This document shows positions 5,678-5,906 of a DNA stretch of 5,906 nt, piece by piece. This DNA is from Alphaproteobacteria bacterium MarineAlpha9_Bin7 (lineage in GTDB: Bacteria; Pseudomonadota; Alphaproteobacteria; UBA7887). The stretch spans positions 1 through 5,906 of the forward strand of contig PTKD01000125.1 in assembly GCA_002938115.1 (NCBI GenBank), given 5' to 3'. The translations under genes were made by a program, and so were the position numbers. Positions within the stretch are counted from its first letter, which is position 1, and each line of letters begins with the position of its first letter. The notes under the pieces were generated by a model. It was not told the origin of the DNA. It worked only from the letters and a program-made list of their open reading frames with translations, and did not search any database.

Positions 5678-5863
5678 CTAAGCGTCAGAATCCGTCTCAC
5701 ACCCACTTGACCCTCGCAACTCACTCTCCCTTCGGATACGTTGCTGTTGCTTCCGTCTACGGAGATTATCACGCAATAATTTCCCTCGAAGTTTTTCTAG
5801 GTTGACTTGCGTATCGGGCTTCTTGCGACGCACATCTTTTGATGGCTTCGAGTCATTAGTCAT
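5678..5863 (-). CDS. Small basic protein upstream of murA, function unknown
   Basis: This 61-residue frame starts with ATG at 5863 and ends 228 bases before murA. It has 18 Lys/Arg against 10 Asp/Glu. The centre is an amphipathic, probably helical segment, NLEKLRGKLLRDNLRRRKQQ (21-40), continuing QRIRRESELRG (41-51); the tail CETDSDA is acidic. There is no signal peptide or membrane segment. I recall short proteins with an LRxNLxRRKxQxR core next to murA in other Alphaproteobacteria, and this makes the frame likely to be a real gene, but I cannot name a family with confidence. The ribosome binding site is weak (GGACC region before the ATG). A role in nucleic-acid or ribosome binding would fit the charge, but that is only inference. 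Confidence 0.65.
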   Translation of the reverse strand: MTNDSKPSKDVRRKKPDTQVNLEKLRGKLLRDNLRRRKQQQRIRRESELRGSSGCETDSDA

Positions 5864-5906
5864 TTACGGTCCAATTCTTATTAAAAATCAATCTCATACA
5901 TGGAAT

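Noticed and set aside
5864..5906. AT-rich stretch upstream of the small basic protein as its promoter
   Set aside because: A -10-like AT-rich segment is present, but any -35 would be near or beyond the window edge, so it cannot be supported.

Overview
The window is a compact, single-strand housekeeping locus from an alphaproteobacterium. Every gene I can support lies on the minus strand, so transcription runs from the right end (about 5900) to the left end (1). The alphaproteobacterial call rests on gene content and order: murA, a DUF2948 protein, hisG, hisD, a UPF0262 protein, an arsenate-reductase/LMW-phosphatase-like protein, infA and maf. I recall this as a conserved alphaproteobacterial neighbourhood. 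The protein sequences also match the class pattern, such as the NAxRS phosphatase loop and a short-form HisG next to hisD. Having hisG next to hisD suggests a Rhodospirillales- or Sphingomonadales-like lineage rather than the Rhizobiales order I remember, but I cannot place the genus. Base composition looks near 50% GC, moderate for the class.

Layout in the direction of transcription. At 5863-5678 is a 61-residue, strongly basic protein of unknown function. A 228-base leader follows, ending in a near-perfect Shine-Dalgarno sequence. Then comes a tightly packed block: murA (UDP-GlcNAc enolpyruvyl transferase, GTG start), DUF2948 (2 bases after murA), hisG (5 bases after DUF2948) and hisD (GTG start inside the end of hisG). 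A 140-base gap separates this block from the UPF0262 gene and the LMW-phosphatase-like gene, which are joined by a TAATG stop-start overlap. A 79-base spacer holding a striking inverted repeat precedes infA (IF-1), followed after 22 bases by maf, which runs off the left edge.

The genes do not form one pathway. They combine peptidoglycan precursor synthesis (MurA), the first and last steps of histidine synthesis (HisG, HisD), translation initiation (IF-1), nucleotide-pool sanitation (Maf) and three or four poorly characterised proteins that travel with them. The spacing suggests one or a few co-transcribed units, with possible extra promoters before murA and before infA.

I found no mobile element, CRISPR array, RNA gene, defence module or evidence of recent transfer. 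The points worth a second look are modest: the dyad before infA, the coupled UPF0262/phosphatase pair with its non-canonical phosphate loop, the murA start region with a 4-codon frame under the ribosome binding site, and the small basic protein before murA.
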